Below are positions 1 to 10,316 of a stretch of 64,000 nucleotides of DNA, in pieces. Source of the stretch: Cephalotrichum gorgonifer (lineage: Eukaryota > Ascomycota > Sordariomycetes > Microascales > Microascaceae); NCBI GenBank assembly GCA_900312665.1, contig ONZQ02000005.1, positions 1,529,077 through 1,593,076 of the forward strand. The letters are read 5' to 3'. The position numbers were made by a program, and so were the translations under genes. Every line of letters starts with the position of its first letter. Position 1 is the stretch's first letter. Under the pieces are notes generated by a model. That model ran no database searches. It worked only from the letters and a program-made list of their open reading frames with translations, and had not been told where the DNA came from.

Positions 1-497
1 TTATATTTTCAAGGGGAACCAGAGCAAGACTTTGGCGAGCTTTCCCGAGTGCGGGACGTATTATTCCGGCCAAAATCTAAATCAGCACACCCTCATCCGA
101 GCGGATATCAACAACGGCGGCGCTGCAGGCGCCAGCGCAGCTTTAGGGTTATCCTTCGGCCCTGCAGCATGGCTGGCGTTGGCGATTCATGCTATCGGGA
201 TTGAAATCTACGTGAGTTGGCCCTGGATTAAGATTTCAACGTCTCCTTTCGCTTTCTACTCTGATAAAAATGCTGACAAGACGATGCATGCAGCTAAAGC
301 TCACACCCGCGGAACACGACCGGCTGAGGAACATATCTTACCAAAGACAACGCGACGCTGGCATGAAAAACCCTGGGCGCGCGGGTCTGACGGTGGATCG
401 GTTCGGCGATGCTGAGAGATGGGTACCTTCGGGCGAGAGGGGAGCTGGTAGCGAGGCTTCAGTGGTTGGGAAGGCAGGATCCTCTTCCAATGTTTGA
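1..497 (+). CDS. 3' end of a probable membrane protein gene (5' end outside window)
   Basis: The frame is open from the window edge and encodes a hydrophobic helix (about 140-210) ending GIEIY. An 82-nt intron (212-293: GTGAGT donor, CTGAC branch at 273-277, CAG acceptor) then joins in frame to a basic, soluble tail beginning LKLTPAEHDRLRNISYQRQ and ending at the stop at 495-497. The helix followed by a tail with the pattern SYQRQ..G.KNPG.AGLT.DR.GDA resembles the C-termini of conserved fungal multi-pass membrane proteins; I cannot name the family with certainty. A further intron may lie before position 130. The exon join is well supported; function is unknown. Confidence 0.5.
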
Positions 498-1048
498 ATG
501 CGGCGGCAACACGAAGTGAAATCCGTGGCTGATGAGGTTATTTCTGGTTTATCAACAAGACCAATTGCCATGGCATGGTATACCGTCGCCAAGCATATAT
601 GATAGAAAAGGCGACGGGAAGGCTTACATATTAATTGGTCACCTGCTCCTTGGCATTTAATCCACCGTATATTCTCGGTTTTCTGTTTCTATGGACTGGA
701 TTTTGGAACGGTGTCGCGACTCGGTACAGGGCCAAAGTGGATGACGCACCTTGTACAGTGCTCCTAGCTCAGCCAATCGTGCATATCCTTGCATGTCAGT
801 AATAATACACGGATGGACTATTACTCCGTCTGAGGGTTTTGAGGCCTAATAGGAGAAGGAATGCTGAGTAACCAGTGTTTAGCAAGGCCTACTGGGCAGG
901 TTTTGTGCCCTTCACCAACAGCATTCACTGGGAGCCTGGGCCCTCACATCTGCATTTTCTCCAATCCAGTGTGTGGTGTTCCCAGCCTTCTTCCATATGT
1001 CGTCCTTTGCCTTCCACAGCCAGGTGTCATAAGATAGGATCCTGCAAT
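498..1048. other. Intergenic, no gene seen
   Basis: Gap between the partial membrane gene and the F-box gene. Open frames here are short and lack ATG-started, conserved-looking content. It presumably holds the F-box gene's promoter and 5' UTR. Confidence 0.5.
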
Positions 1049-2836
1049 ATGTCATGTCTTGAAGCCCTAGCCCCGGAACTCAAAGGCTTAATTCTTGAGC
1101 AACTCGTACCGGACCCTATCCCTACGAACATCTTCCAACCCGATACAACAGTCACCTCAGAACTCTTTTCTAAAGGGAAGTTTGAGGAGGCAGACAGTGC
1201 CCACCTAGCCAAATGGCACAGGCAAAGGTCGGACCTATTATCCCTGACCATGTCCTCCCATGGATTCCGCCGCACTTGTGAGCGATATCTGTGGCGATCC
1301 ATTGCTGTCAAAGAAGAATTGCAAGCTATCTCTCTGATACGAGTTCTTGAGACCAGCGACATTGGAAGACATATCGAAGGCATCTTTCTCATGGCGCCAT
1401 CTCTAGTATCCATTCCGGACCGTGATTCCCCTGGTCTCTGGCTCCCAAGATCGATCATAAATACCCTTATTTCTCATACCCCCAATGTCACCGACATTCT
1501 CTGCGCCTTTAATGCGACCACCAGGGGTGGTTTGGCGCATTTCCTACCACCCGTTTTTAGGCAGGCACAGCACACCTTCTACGAGACGATGCTTTCTCGG
1601 GTGGTCGACTGCTGTGAGCCCCTCTCCACACCAGTCCCGAGGCTTAAGTCTCTCCGATTCCGCTACAACATTAAAGGACTCTCCCACCGTCACACCTGGT
1701 TACCGAATTACGCCCAGGTCTTTGACATCCTCCCCTTTCTTCCAGGTTTAGAAATCCTGGAGTTTTCTGGGAATATTGACTTCTGGTCTACTTGGTGCCG
1801 GACAAGGCAGGAGTTCCTCTTACCTTTCGACATCCGGCGTGACACCGCCCTACCCTCTGTGGTAGTCCCGTATATTCACTTTATGGATGATGGCGATGTT
1901 CCGACAAATCTTGCGCAATATTGCCAGCCCAATATTGGCCCTGATTATCCGCAGCTTCTGGGAATTAGGCACATAGAGGTATACGGCACCCACTGTACAG
2001 GGGGGGCTATCGGTGTCGTTATGCACACCTGTCCCAATCTAGAGACACTCATTATCAAATTCGAAGATGAGGAATCATCTAGGTGGATAGGTTTTCCCCC
2101 CTACCAGTATCGAAGCATCAACTCTGCCCTACTGGAGGCTAGGGCTCTCAAGTCCCTCACCATCATTGGCGACTCCAGTGCCCGCAACCGGCTCGGAACT
2201 GCGCCGTTCCCCGAAGGGAGTAACCCTGAGAGCCCACGTCTATGGTGCCTTCCCGACCTTCCTCTCACACACTTGACGATTGATTTCTACGGATTATTTG
2301 GGGATCCCGGATCTCTGACCCAGGACCATACTCGCCAGTTCATAGAGCTGATTCCTCGTTCAGTGCGCACCTTTGAACTAGTCGCACAGTGGGATGGGGG
2401 GAAGTTCTTCGCTCAGGAGCTTTTCCTTTTCTCCCCCAATGAGTACCTGACCTACTTGAGCGACCTCACCTTCGCTATGCAGGGCCTATTCTACTTTGCT
2501 CGAGAAAGGCCACGCCAGCTAGACAGATTGACACTTCTCACCCGATCCCCTCCCCTGGACGATGCAAACTATATCCCGATCCTTGAGAAGCTACTTCGAA
2601 AGTTCAGGCTCGTCGTTAAGAGCTTTGGGGTACGAGAAGTTATCACACGGCCGTCTCAGCCGTCCCTGGCGGATCTGAGGTACCGACCGCCGGTGTCACC
2701 CAGACACCCCTGGGCGAGGGCCGAGCTCTGTGAGCGATTTTCCAGGCGGAAGATGATAGCTGCAGGGATGGAGGAGAGTGCGGTGATGCAGCGGTGTACC
2801 CGTTTTCTTTCATCATCCTTCGACCCACCTGAATAA
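1049..2836 (+). CDS. F-box / leucine-rich-repeat-like protein
   Basis: A 595-residue, single-exon protein. The first ATG in the long frame is at 1049; the frame is open upstream but only from a GTG, so 1049 is chosen. The N-terminus (CLEALAPELKGLILEQL) followed by LLSLTMSSHGFRRTCERYLWRSI is the usual look of a fungal F-box: a Pro/Leu-rich first helix, then the S...R.C..YLW block about 60-70 residues later. The rest is a string of leucine-rich segments such as LKSLRFRYNI, LEILEFSGNI and LETLIIKF, consistent with LRR-like repeats. F-box proteins bind Skp1 and select targets for SCF ubiquitin ligases; the substrate cannot be inferred. Confidence 0.75.
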   Translation: MSCLEALAPELKGLILEQLVPDPIPTNIFQPDTTVTSELFSKGKFEEADSAHLAKWHRQRSDLLSLTMSSHGFRRTCERYLWRSIAVKEELQAISLIRVLETSDIGRHIEGIFLMAPSLVSIPDRDSPGLWLPRSIINTLISHTPNVTDILCAFNATTRGGLAHFLPPVFRQAQHTFYETMLSRVVDCCEPLSTPVPRLKSLRFRYNIKGLSHRHTWLPNYAQVFDILPFLPGLEILEFSGNIDFWSTWCRTRQEFLLPFDIRRDTALPSVVVPYIHFMDDGDVPTNLAQYCQPNIGPDYPQLLGIRHIEVYGTHCTGGAIGVVMHTCPNLETLIIKFEDEESSRWIGFPPYQYRSINSALLEARALKSLTIIGDSSARNRLGTAPFPEGSNPESPRLWCLPDLPLTHLTIDFYGLFGDPGSLTQDHTRQFIELIPRSVRTFELVAQWDGGKFFAQELFLFSPNEYLTYLSDLTFAMQGLFYFARERPRQLDRLTLLTRSPPLDDANYIPILEKLLRKFRLVVKSFGVREVITRPSQPSLADLRYRPPVSPRHPWARAELCERFSRRKMIAAGMEESAVMQRCTRFLSSSFDPPE

Positions 2837-3313
2837 ACGCCATGAGCGAAATGACGGGTCCACTTTGCGTCAGATCGACACATTCTGAGGAGGGGGCCTT
2901 GCCGGTTGTGGAACAAATAGAGCATCAGCGGCTAGGCCTTTTTTCCCACTTACTCTTTTATGCTTATGCCCACTTCTTCATGGCAAATCCAGAAGTAGTG
3001 ACCCTCAAGCCACCCCTCAATCACTTTTGAACTTGAGTCCTCGCGCAAAAATGAGTCTACTCGTAGTCTAGACACGCCTCAAGAGACTGTCAAGCCTCTG
3101 CAGGGATTGCAAGGCGGTGGCGACGGAGCTAACTGGGACCTGTGAAAGTATGGTATTTTTCTTAAGCTTTCCATTATACGATACTATTCTCCTCCCAGAT
3201 ACTAATAGTGAATATGCGATACGCGTCTAGCATCCACCGACGGGACACATGGTGTAATGATCGCGTCTTCGCTCTCAAGGCTCGTGCGCTCCGCAATTGA
3301 CATCAACAAAACA
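2837..3313. other. Intergenic, no gene seen
   Basis: Between the F-box gene and tRNA-Pro. Nothing beyond short random frames. Confidence 0.5.
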
Positions 3314-3428
3314 GGGCCGATGGTCTAGCGGTATGATTCTCGCTTAGGGTAACACCCTTAGCATGTCGTGATGAATAATCACACGACTAAATTGCGAGAG
3401 GTCCCGGGTTCAATTCCCGGTTGGCCCC
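3314..3428 (+). tRNA. tRNA-Pro (AGG), intron-containing
   Basis: A 115-nt gene. Acceptor GGGCCGA pairs with TTGGCCC at 3421-3427, with discriminator C at 3428. The anticodon stem is interrupted just after TTAGGG by an intron of about 43 nt, so the anticodon is AGG. The T-arm contains GGTTCAATTCC. The intron contains ACCCTTAGC, which can pair with the anticodon region, and a hairpin at 3365-3387 (GTCGTG..CACGAC with one bulged A, inner TGA/TCA, loop ATAA). A T-rich Pol III terminator follows. Exons are identical to the second copy at 58073. Confidence 0.96.
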
Positions 3429-4395
3429 CATCTTTTCTTTTCTTTTTATCACATTTCCACTTTTCTTACTCAGCTCATCCATGTACGGACAGGTACATAG
3501 AAGTGCAGAAGAACGCCGCTGTACTCGTTTGCTACTCATGTAACTTCAGCTATGATCCTCTAGAAAGCGAGGTTTCGTCGGGCCAAGACGCGTGTATATT
3601 TAGGAGAGTGGAACAACCTGGGCGTGGACCCGAGGTCTGGAGACTTACAGCTACCACGGCATGTGAACCCGCCTTCCCTCATCTAAATTTCAAACAAAGT
3701 TAAAACCTGTCTCCATGCTGCGAACTCTCCATTATGATCGCCCCTGGGTGCTACGTGTTGTTGATGAAACGCTCCGCTGGGACGGTACACCTGGTCGAAA
3801 TGTAACCCCCAACCACTTGTCGGGTGTTCAGCATTTGCTTTTCTTCCAACTGACTGCATGTACCTCGCATCCTTCCCCAAGTTTGGACGTCTGAAGAACG
3901 CCACACACTTCGTCTCATCTCCCCTGAGCCAATGAGATAAAAGATTACTCCTCGCGCGGAAGGGCCCGCGCCAATGATTACCCGCCTCATGGGCCCACTT
4001 CTCGCGGGATGCCAATCGCCTTCCTTGAGCGGCAGCTCTTCATGGCAACTAAATGGCGAACGGACTTAATGGAGCGGGGGTGGCGTTCATTGGAGGGTAC
4101 CATAATCCGGGTCAACCACCCTGAAGGAACGATTACTACCTGATGCACTGCCCCTCCATATTTGTCCAGTGTCTGGGCGAGGCCCAAGCACAATAGCCTT
4201 TCTGGGGAGCCCACGCCACGAGTCATGCACCTCTCGCCGCGTTGGGTAGGGATTATCCCCCCCTGTCAGGGGAGACGAAAGCCAGGATATTCCAGCCCTC
4301 TGGTATAATTATTTGAACCTGTCCCTCCCTTGTCTGTAGGCAGAGAGGCAATCGAGTCTCCGCGGCGGCCCGGAGGTTTGTCCCGGAACCATAAC
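3429..4395. other. Intergenic, no gene seen
   Basis: Overlapping open frames exist on both strands at 3680-4230, but none starts convincingly with ATG or resembles a known family. The last part is the upstream region of the rhodopsin-like gene. Confidence 0.45.
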
Positions 4396-5606
4396 ATGGA
4401 TACACCACCTGTCAATGTTCCAATAACCCACATTTCAGCTCACTATGCCCGATTACACGCCATTGTCATCACCTTGCTCCTCGCGCTGTCCATCCTTCTC
4501 GTGGGAGCACGAGTGTATTCCAGGTACAGCGCGCTGCACCGCCTCAACTTAGACGACTGGATCATTTCTGCTGGATTTGTTAGAATTAACTTCCCCAGGA
4601 TGCAAATAGACCGAGCGCCACAGAGCTAACCATGGCCTAGATGTTCGCATTCGGCAACTGGACCAGTCTAATATACGCCTCACGACAAAGACTGGAATAT
4701 GACGACATTATCCCGGCCTCGGTTCTTAGGACATTGGCCCCGCTGAGTGTTGTATCGGCACTATTATCGACATGGGCCGTGGCATTGATAAAGACAAGCA
4801 TTGCTGTCATGCTGCTTCGGTTCCAGAAGACCAAGGTCTGGGAGATCTCTCTCTACATCCTAATCGCCTTGCAGGTAATCGTAGCAGTCTTCCTGACTAT
4901 CCTGCAAACGACAAGATGTGTTCCCATCAATGCCAACTGGGACCCAACCGTTCCGAATGCGCGCTGCTTGGGCGACAACGCCTTTCGTATCAGCCTGACC
5001 GTCGGTTCGGTCATCGTCATCGCCACGGACGTGATACTCTCTCTCATGCCCATCGCCTTCCTTCGAAACATGAGGCACCCACTGCGCGATAGGATCGTCA
5101 TTGGTGGGCTGATGAGCCTGGGCGTTGTTGCATCGGCGGCGTCGGTTGTCAAGACGGTAGTGATTCAGAAGTACAGCAGAGACCCCCGAGATGACCCCAT
5201 CGGCACAGGCATTGCTATTTCCCTATGGGCCTCCATAGAGGAGCAGCTTGGCATAATCGCCGCCTGCGTCCCGTGCCTCAAGGCCTTTTCCCACCGCTTA
5301 CTCGCCCGGATGGGCCTCGCTTCGTCATACAAGGCGAGGAGATCCTTTGGGAGCTATAATAGATACGGCGGCGATAGCTTGACACACAACCGAGTGGCGA
5401 GCAGGCTTCGTGGGGAAACTACCACTACCATTCACGCGTCCCGTAATCATAAATGGACCGAGGTTGATGAGGAGGTTCTTGTCCATCGTCCAGACCATGA
5501 TGGGATACTTCGAGAGACGGAGGTTGAGATCGAGATGTCACGACCTGAGAGATCCGTTGCTCCGGAAGCGAGGATAGGGTTGAGCAATCTCCGGAAGGGA
5601 AGCTAA
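4396..5606 (+). CDS. Fungal rhodopsin-domain integral membrane protein
   Basis: Two exons (4396-4578, 4641-5606) give 382 residues; the intron is 62 nt (GTTAGA donor, CTAAC branch at 4626-4630, CTAG acceptor). The product has about seven hydrophobic segments, the LNLDDW motif after the first, a TTRCVPINANWDP loop after the fourth, and SLWASIEEQLGIIAACVPCLKAF near the last. These are hallmarks of the large fungal family annotated as rhodopsin domain / PTH11-related membrane proteins. The C-terminus is a polar cytosolic tail. The segment after LDDW is shorter than usual, so a small extra exon may be missed. The ligand and signalling role are unknown; there is no retinal lysine evidence and no implied light function. 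Confidence 0.8.
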
Positions 5607-6236
5607 TCTGGCATATCGAATTAATGACTTGGGTTCTGGTAGAGACTGGTACCGCTACGACGCATATAGCAGCGAATACGGCTATTTGGGAAGGTTAATG
5701 AGCAAGATGACGAGGACGAAAGGTCCCACTACTCCTTGCATGTTAGAGCACCGAGGTCCGGTTACTATGGCGTTGCGGGCATTGAATATGGAAGTCACTG
5801 GCCAGTGCATTTTTTCACACCTCACTTCGTCTTTTCTCAGGGGATCTATATTGTCTCGATGGCGTCGCGATTCCAATATGCCATATCGACAACAGCATTT
5901 TTATCTACACACGCTCATATCTTTATTTATACAACCGTCTCGACTCAAGCCTCCATATTTATTCGGGAACATTTTTACGCGAAGAGACCGCAACGAGTAT
6001 GAGTAATCCTGGGTCTGAGGGGGAGAGATGGGAGAGGGAAGGAAGGGAGAGGAACAGAAGCGAGAGGGAAGAAAGACAAATGGAAGGGAGACTTGATAGG
6101 GCCCAGCGCATTTGAAATCGATGTGTCATAATTACATGTCCACTCGGTGATGGTCATAAGTTGGTGATGGTCACGAAACGGTGATGTCCAACTTAGATAT
6201 AGCAGGTCTAGTTAGCAACAATACAAGAAAGTATCC
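5607..6236. other. Intergenic with purine tract and short direct repeats
   Basis: No gene supported. A G/A-rich tract runs from about 6018 to 6090, and three copies of a 17-bp-period repeat lie at 6146-6192 just before the next gene. Confidence 0.5.
6146..6192 (+). repeat. Three direct repeats, 17-bp period (GGTGATG)
   Basis: GGTGATG begins at 6146, 6163 and 6180. The first two copies continue GTCA, the third TCCA. The array ends 45 bp before the ATG of the secreted-protein gene, so it could be an upstream protein-binding array. Confidence 0.7.
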
Positions 6237-6769
6237 ATGCATTTTCTAATCTTCACATCAAATCTTTCCATATTGACGCCAAGGTTTACTATCTCTCTTC
6301 GATCGATCCTGCTCTTCTCCTTTACTTCCATGTTCGCAAGCGCTGGACCTCAAGTCACAGGCACCTGCGCGCAACCTACTGCTCTCCAAAAACAATTGAA
6401 AGATCCGCTGGCCGGGCTTGCTGTCGTAGATTGCGGTCGCTGGCATGGTTGTACACTCAAGAAGGAGGCCAAGAAGCTCGAGTCGCCTGATACTCGAGTC
6501 GCCTGATACTGCAGCCGCCAATCTCAATTGCGCGGCCGACTGTGGTAAGTATCTTTCTGCCTGTCAAACCTGACGCAAGGCACTGATTTACATCAGACTC
6601 TTCACTCCTGTGTGATGGCAACGTTGTGACCCACAATATTACGACGTCCTTTCTTGTCAAGGAGGTTGGAACTAGCCTCCTCGGAGGCTGTCGCTGTACG
6701 GTATGCAGGATATACCATGACCATTTTGTATGCGTCGACCTTCCTGGATCAAATTGCTGCATCGCTTGA
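6237..6769 (+). pseudogene. Small Cys-rich secreted protein gene, frameshifted by 16-bp tandem duplication
   Basis: The ATG at 6237 opens a protein with a hydrophobic signal-like N-terminus (RSILLFSFTSMFASAG) followed by cysteine-rich sequence. As read, it stops at 6504-6506 after 89 residues. The cause is a perfect tandem repeat of CTCGAGTCGCCTGATA (6477-6492 and 6493-6508). Skipping one copy restores the frame into a GTAAGT donor at 6545; a 52-nt intron (6545-6596, CTGAC branch) then joins a second exon ending at a TGA at 6767-6769. The undamaged frame would encode about 154 residues with about 12 cysteines, including GGCRCTVC and SNCC. No family is recognised; the shape is that of a small secreted fungal protein. 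The duplication could be a real mutation or an assembly error. Confidence 0.65.
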
Positions 6770-7343
6770 AGGATGTATACGATGAGGTATGATGCATGAA
6801 ATGGACTTGAACAATCCGAAATCTTGTCGAATGCAGCTGGATATGACCGGAATTCAGACCCATATCTTCTATTCTAGACAGTCTACATGTGCTTTCAGAT
6901 AGTCAGTACTGGGTTTGGAAAACGGCTGTATATAATTAATAATGAGAGTATTACTGAAAAGTGTCGGCCTATCTTGGGGTTTATTACCCCGAGACCGCCT
7001 TCTAAACCTCGAGCAAGGTTACATGGCTTATTAGCCCGCATATACATATTACTTGGACTGACTCACGAGGGTTCGCAGAAAACCCCACTTTTCTGTGCGT
7101 GCTGAATTTATCGTAATAACATTAATGCCTCTGACTCAAGATAACTTTCACGACCTATATATATACCAAGCTGCTAAACTTTACCACACGGGACAACGGC
7201 CTCGACTTTATCGCCAGGATAACTGTAACATTACCCCCTTATCATAGTCGGGCTCTTACAGAGTTTTCTTTCGATATAGTGACACCCCCTTCTCTATCCT
7301 TGTCGATTCCTCCGAGCCAAACACCGACACCCGACATACCATA
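6770..7343. other. Intergenic, no gene seen
   Basis: AT-rich stretch upstream of the binding-protein gene; no supported frames. Confidence 0.5.
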
Positions 7344-8450
7344 ATGCCGCCACCCGTCACCTCCGCGGAACCGGCCAGTATACCGGCTATCCTCATCGGA
7401 GCTCTAGCCCCGCTAACTCCTCCGGGCTGGGTGCAAGCAGGCCAACACTTGCTCGCTGGGCTTGAGTTGGCTGTTCGTGAAGTTAATGATGCCGGCGGGG
7501 TCGGTGGAAGACCGATTGAGCTGGTGGTTAGGGACACTGCAGCTGATCCACAGAGAGCTGTAGCTGCTGTAGAAGAGCTCGCTGGCCTGGGTGTGGCTGC
7601 CTTGGTGGGGGAGTACCATAGCGTCGTCGCCTGCGTTGCTGCTAGGAGGGCCGATGCCCTCGGCCTTCTCTTTCTGTGCTCGTCTGCGGTTCTGGACGCG
7701 CTTACCGAACAGCCGAGTGAATGGATCGCTCGCCTTGCCCCGGCCCAGTCCCATGGCTGGAAGATCTACGCGGACTTCCTCCTCAGTGCCGGCCATACTC
7801 GAATCGCTATCGCAGCCCAGTCCAGCATCTACTGGGAATCTGGAACCCGTATCCTCCGCGACTACTTCGCTGCACGCGGCGGTGCCGTTATCGAGCTCGA
7901 CGCGAGTGCGCTTTCTCCCACGGCTATTTGCGACGACCTCGTTGATAATGACGCGACAGCACTTCTACTTCTGGTCGGCACTCCGGACTTAGCCGGGTCG
8001 ATCGTCAAGTCAATCCGTCGCGACCAGCGCCTCGCCTCGGTCATGGTCGGTGCTCCGGCCGGGCAACCCGAGTTTGCCGATTGGGCGGAGATCCTAGGTG
8101 ACGATGTCGCCGCGATCCCGTTTTTGCGATATCTGCCCTCAAGTCTCAGCTCGCTCGGTGTACGTGTCGAGACGGCGCTCCGCAAGGAGTTGCCAGAAGC
8201 ACCTTCCTTCGTCGCGTTTGAGGGCTACGATTCGATCACCGTCCTCGCCCATATGCTGCGCTCCCATGGGCTGGACCGTGTGCGCATTGCTGGATCCTGG
8301 TCCCTTGTTTCAGTTGAGGGAACTCGTGGTACGATTCAGTTCTCCCGCACTCCAGGTATCAACTTTTGGCAGTGGACGTGGCCGCCAATCCAAGTGGTTG
8401 ATCGAGATCCAGCAGAACCAGATTGCTTCAGGGTACTCTATACTAGTTAA
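7344..8450 (+). CDS. Bacterial-type periplasmic-binding-protein-like protein (type 1 fold, Leu/Ile/Val-binding family)
   Basis: A 368-residue, intronless gene with a real ATG at 7344. The sequence IPAILIGALAPLTPPGW..AGQHLLAGLELAVREVNDAGGVGGRPIELVVRDTAADP is the classic start of a bacterial branched-chain amino-acid ABC substrate-binding protein (Peripla_BP_6). The middle and end (AFEGYDSITVLAHML) also match that two-lobe fold. There is no signal peptide and no neighbouring permease or ATPase, so it cannot act as part of an ABC importer as in bacteria; a cytosolic ligand-binding role is an inference. The gene is more GC-rich than its flanks and has no introns, unlike most neighbours, which fits acquisition from bacteria. 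Confidence 0.8.
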   Translation: MPPPVTSAEPASIPAILIGALAPLTPPGWVQAGQHLLAGLELAVREVNDAGGVGGRPIELVVRDTAADPQRAVAAVEELAGLGVAALVGEYHSVVACVAARRADALGLLFLCSSAVLDALTEQPSEWIARLAPAQSHGWKIYADFLLSAGHTRIAIAAQSSIYWESGTRILRDYFAARGGAVIELDASALSPTAICDDLVDNDATALLLLVGTPDLAGSIVKSIRRDQRLASVMVGAPAGQPEFADWAEILGDDVAAIPFLRYLPSSLSSLGVRVETALRKELPEAPSFVAFEGYDSITVLAHMLRSHGLDRVRIAGSWSLVSVEGTRGTIQFSRTPGINFWQWTWPPIQVVDRDPAEPDCFRVLYTS

Positions 8451-8717
8451 AATGTAATTGCCTTGTTCGGGCATATTTGAAATAGCTCGCTACCACAATT
8501 TTGCGGATTACCTTCACGGGGATAAAAATAACAATAGCAGGACAATTTCACACTGCAAGGGGTTTAATTACTCTACATAGGACGACAGGGAACAACCACA
8601 TGTGCAGGCTTTCATTGCCAAGCTATTTAAAGAACAATGCAGTATTCTTCAGTATTCATCCATAGATACCACCTTTCCCATTCCCCATCTCCTTCGCCAG
8701 GGCAAACTTTCTTCTCA

Positions 8718-9482
8718 CTATGACACGCAAGTTAACAATGGACGAGGTCCGAGTATGGTTAAGTCGGGGCTGGTCAACGTACCTCCGTCCATTCCGGAGT
8801 AAAGTGGCTCCTGGTGCTCCGCGTTATACTGCCATAGCCGACAACACCATAGCGCTACCAGCGCATCCATCGTATCCCTCTGCAACGAGGCCGTCACAAG
8901 CAGTCGGCGCTGCCCCTCGCCGTCATCCTCCACCGCAATCGCGTTTCCCTCGGAATCAGACCACTCGTACCTCCCCTTCTTCTCGCGAATCTCGAACAGT
9001 GGCTTCGCGTCCTTTACAAACGCTGGAAAGTTATACTTGCTTGCCTTACCCGTAATATCTACCGGAAGAGCCCTCCATTGTGACCGGAGGGCCGACTTCT
9101 TGAGTCCCATGCACCCGAGAGTCTTTCTAGACATGGCCTCGATGAAGAATGCGGGCGAGTCGGAGGGTAGTGAGCTGAGCGTGCCCAGGATGCCCTTTTG
9201 GTGCTTGAGGTCATAGATATGGCGTACGCGCGGGCGGACGGTGGGTTCGTCGGAGGAGTTTGTGCGGACGGAGCGGTCGACGCGCGAGAACTCTACCTCC
9301 GAGGTTGCGTATGTTAGATCCGCGACGCCGCGGTTTAGTTGGTAGAGAGAAGCTGAGGTGGCGGATTCGGCGTGGATGGATTGGGCGGCGAGGAGGAGGA
9401 TGGCTGGTTCGAGAGTTTTGTTGACGTCATTGGATGGGTCGTCGTCGTACGGCGGAGGTTGATCAGGCGTGTCGGACGACAT
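8718..9482 (-). CDS. Conserved fungal hypothetical protein
   Basis: 254 residues on the minus strand, starting at the ATG at 9482; the longer frame upstream starts only from a non-ATG codon. The N-terminus is polar and carries PPPY, a PPxY-type WW-domain ligand. The body has mixed alpha/beta character with RVRHIYDLKHQKGILGTLSSLPSDSPAFFIEAM and RDTMDALVALWCCRLWQ. No catalytic motif or signal peptide is visible and I do not recognise a named domain. A possible GTACGT donor after YSGMDG leaves some doubt about the last about 15 residues. It is convergent with the binding-protein gene, 267 bp away. Confidence 0.6.
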   Translation of the reverse strand: MSSDTPDQPPPYDDDPSNDVNKTLEPAILLLAAQSIHAESATSASLYQLNRGVADLTYATSEVEFSRVDRSVRTNSSDEPTVRPRVRHIYDLKHQKGILGTLSSLPSDSPAFFIEAMSRKTLGCMGLKKSALRSQWRALPVDITGKASKYNFPAFVKDAKPLFEIREKKGRYEWSDSEGNAIAVEDDGEGQRRLLVTASLQRDTMDALVALWCCRLWQYNAEHQEPLYSGMDGGTLTSPDLTILGPRPLLTCVS

Positions 9483-10221
9483 ATTGTTGGTGTTTGTGTG
9501 TTTGATAATCCGTTTATCTAGAGTGCAAAGGGCGGCTTGTTTGTGGAGAGTGTGACTTATTATTTGTTTGTTCTGTCGTGTGCAATTGATGATTGGGGCG
9601 GATGAGTAAATTCCGGCTCTGGAAGATGTTACGAGAGATGCCAAGCTTCGCGGGCCTCAATCTTGGCGGAAAGTCGGGGGAAGGATTAGGATGACGCAAC
9701 AGAATGTGAGGGAAATTGGCAATAGTGGAACACCTTCAACCTGGTCACCCGCCAGACGCCCAAACCCGAGAGGCGGATCGCGAAAACGCCCCTGGATGGA
9801 CGCAGACTCTCTTGGCTGCATATCGAGGTAGAGCTACCTTGTATTTCCTAAAGTGGCGTAGCGTCGTTGTCAGACATAAATGGTGTCTTCAGAGGACAAC
9901 ACCACTCGGTCCAGGAAACTCGTACAATATGGGGACGAGATGGACCTTCGTAAAGAGGGCTTTTCCAGACAACCTGAATAAGATTTAGGAGGATATTCTG
10001 TAAGTTATCTATATTACTGGTATATATATCTTGACAGGACGCGATTTGTATTTACTACGCGACCAAGGGTTGTTTTTTTTTTATCCCAGCCCCTCGAATA
10101 CCCGGGACTTCAGCACTCTCAAAGACCTAGTCGACAGTCAAGGCCCACTGGAGCATTTCAACTCTAGCTCGTCGAGCCACCGGAAGGGTATGTGGACAGA
10201 GCTCAGGAGCGTCTTCAGCAC
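9483..10221. other. Intergenic, no gene seen
   Basis: Upstream region of the conserved hypothetical, then sequence up to tRNA-Ile. Frames at 9716-9988 and 10031-10231 have no recognisable content. Confidence 0.45.
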
Positions 10222-10316
10222 GGTTGGTTAGCTCAGTTGGTTAGAGCGTGGTACTAATAAGCTATCCGGCTTAATGGTAAATGCCAAGGTCATGAGTTCG
10301 ACCCTCATACTGACCA
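10222..10316 (+). tRNA. tRNA-Ile (AAT), intron-containing
   Basis: 95 nt. Acceptor GGTTGGT pairs with ACTGACC (two G-U pairs), discriminator A. The D-arm contains TTAGCTCAGTTGGTTAGAG. Anticodon stem TGGTA/TGCCA closes the loop CTAATA..A, giving anticodon AAT, with an intron of about 20 nt (AGCTATCCGGCTTAATGGTA). T-tract terminators follow. A near-identical copy lies on the minus strand at 25935-26029. Confidence 0.96.
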
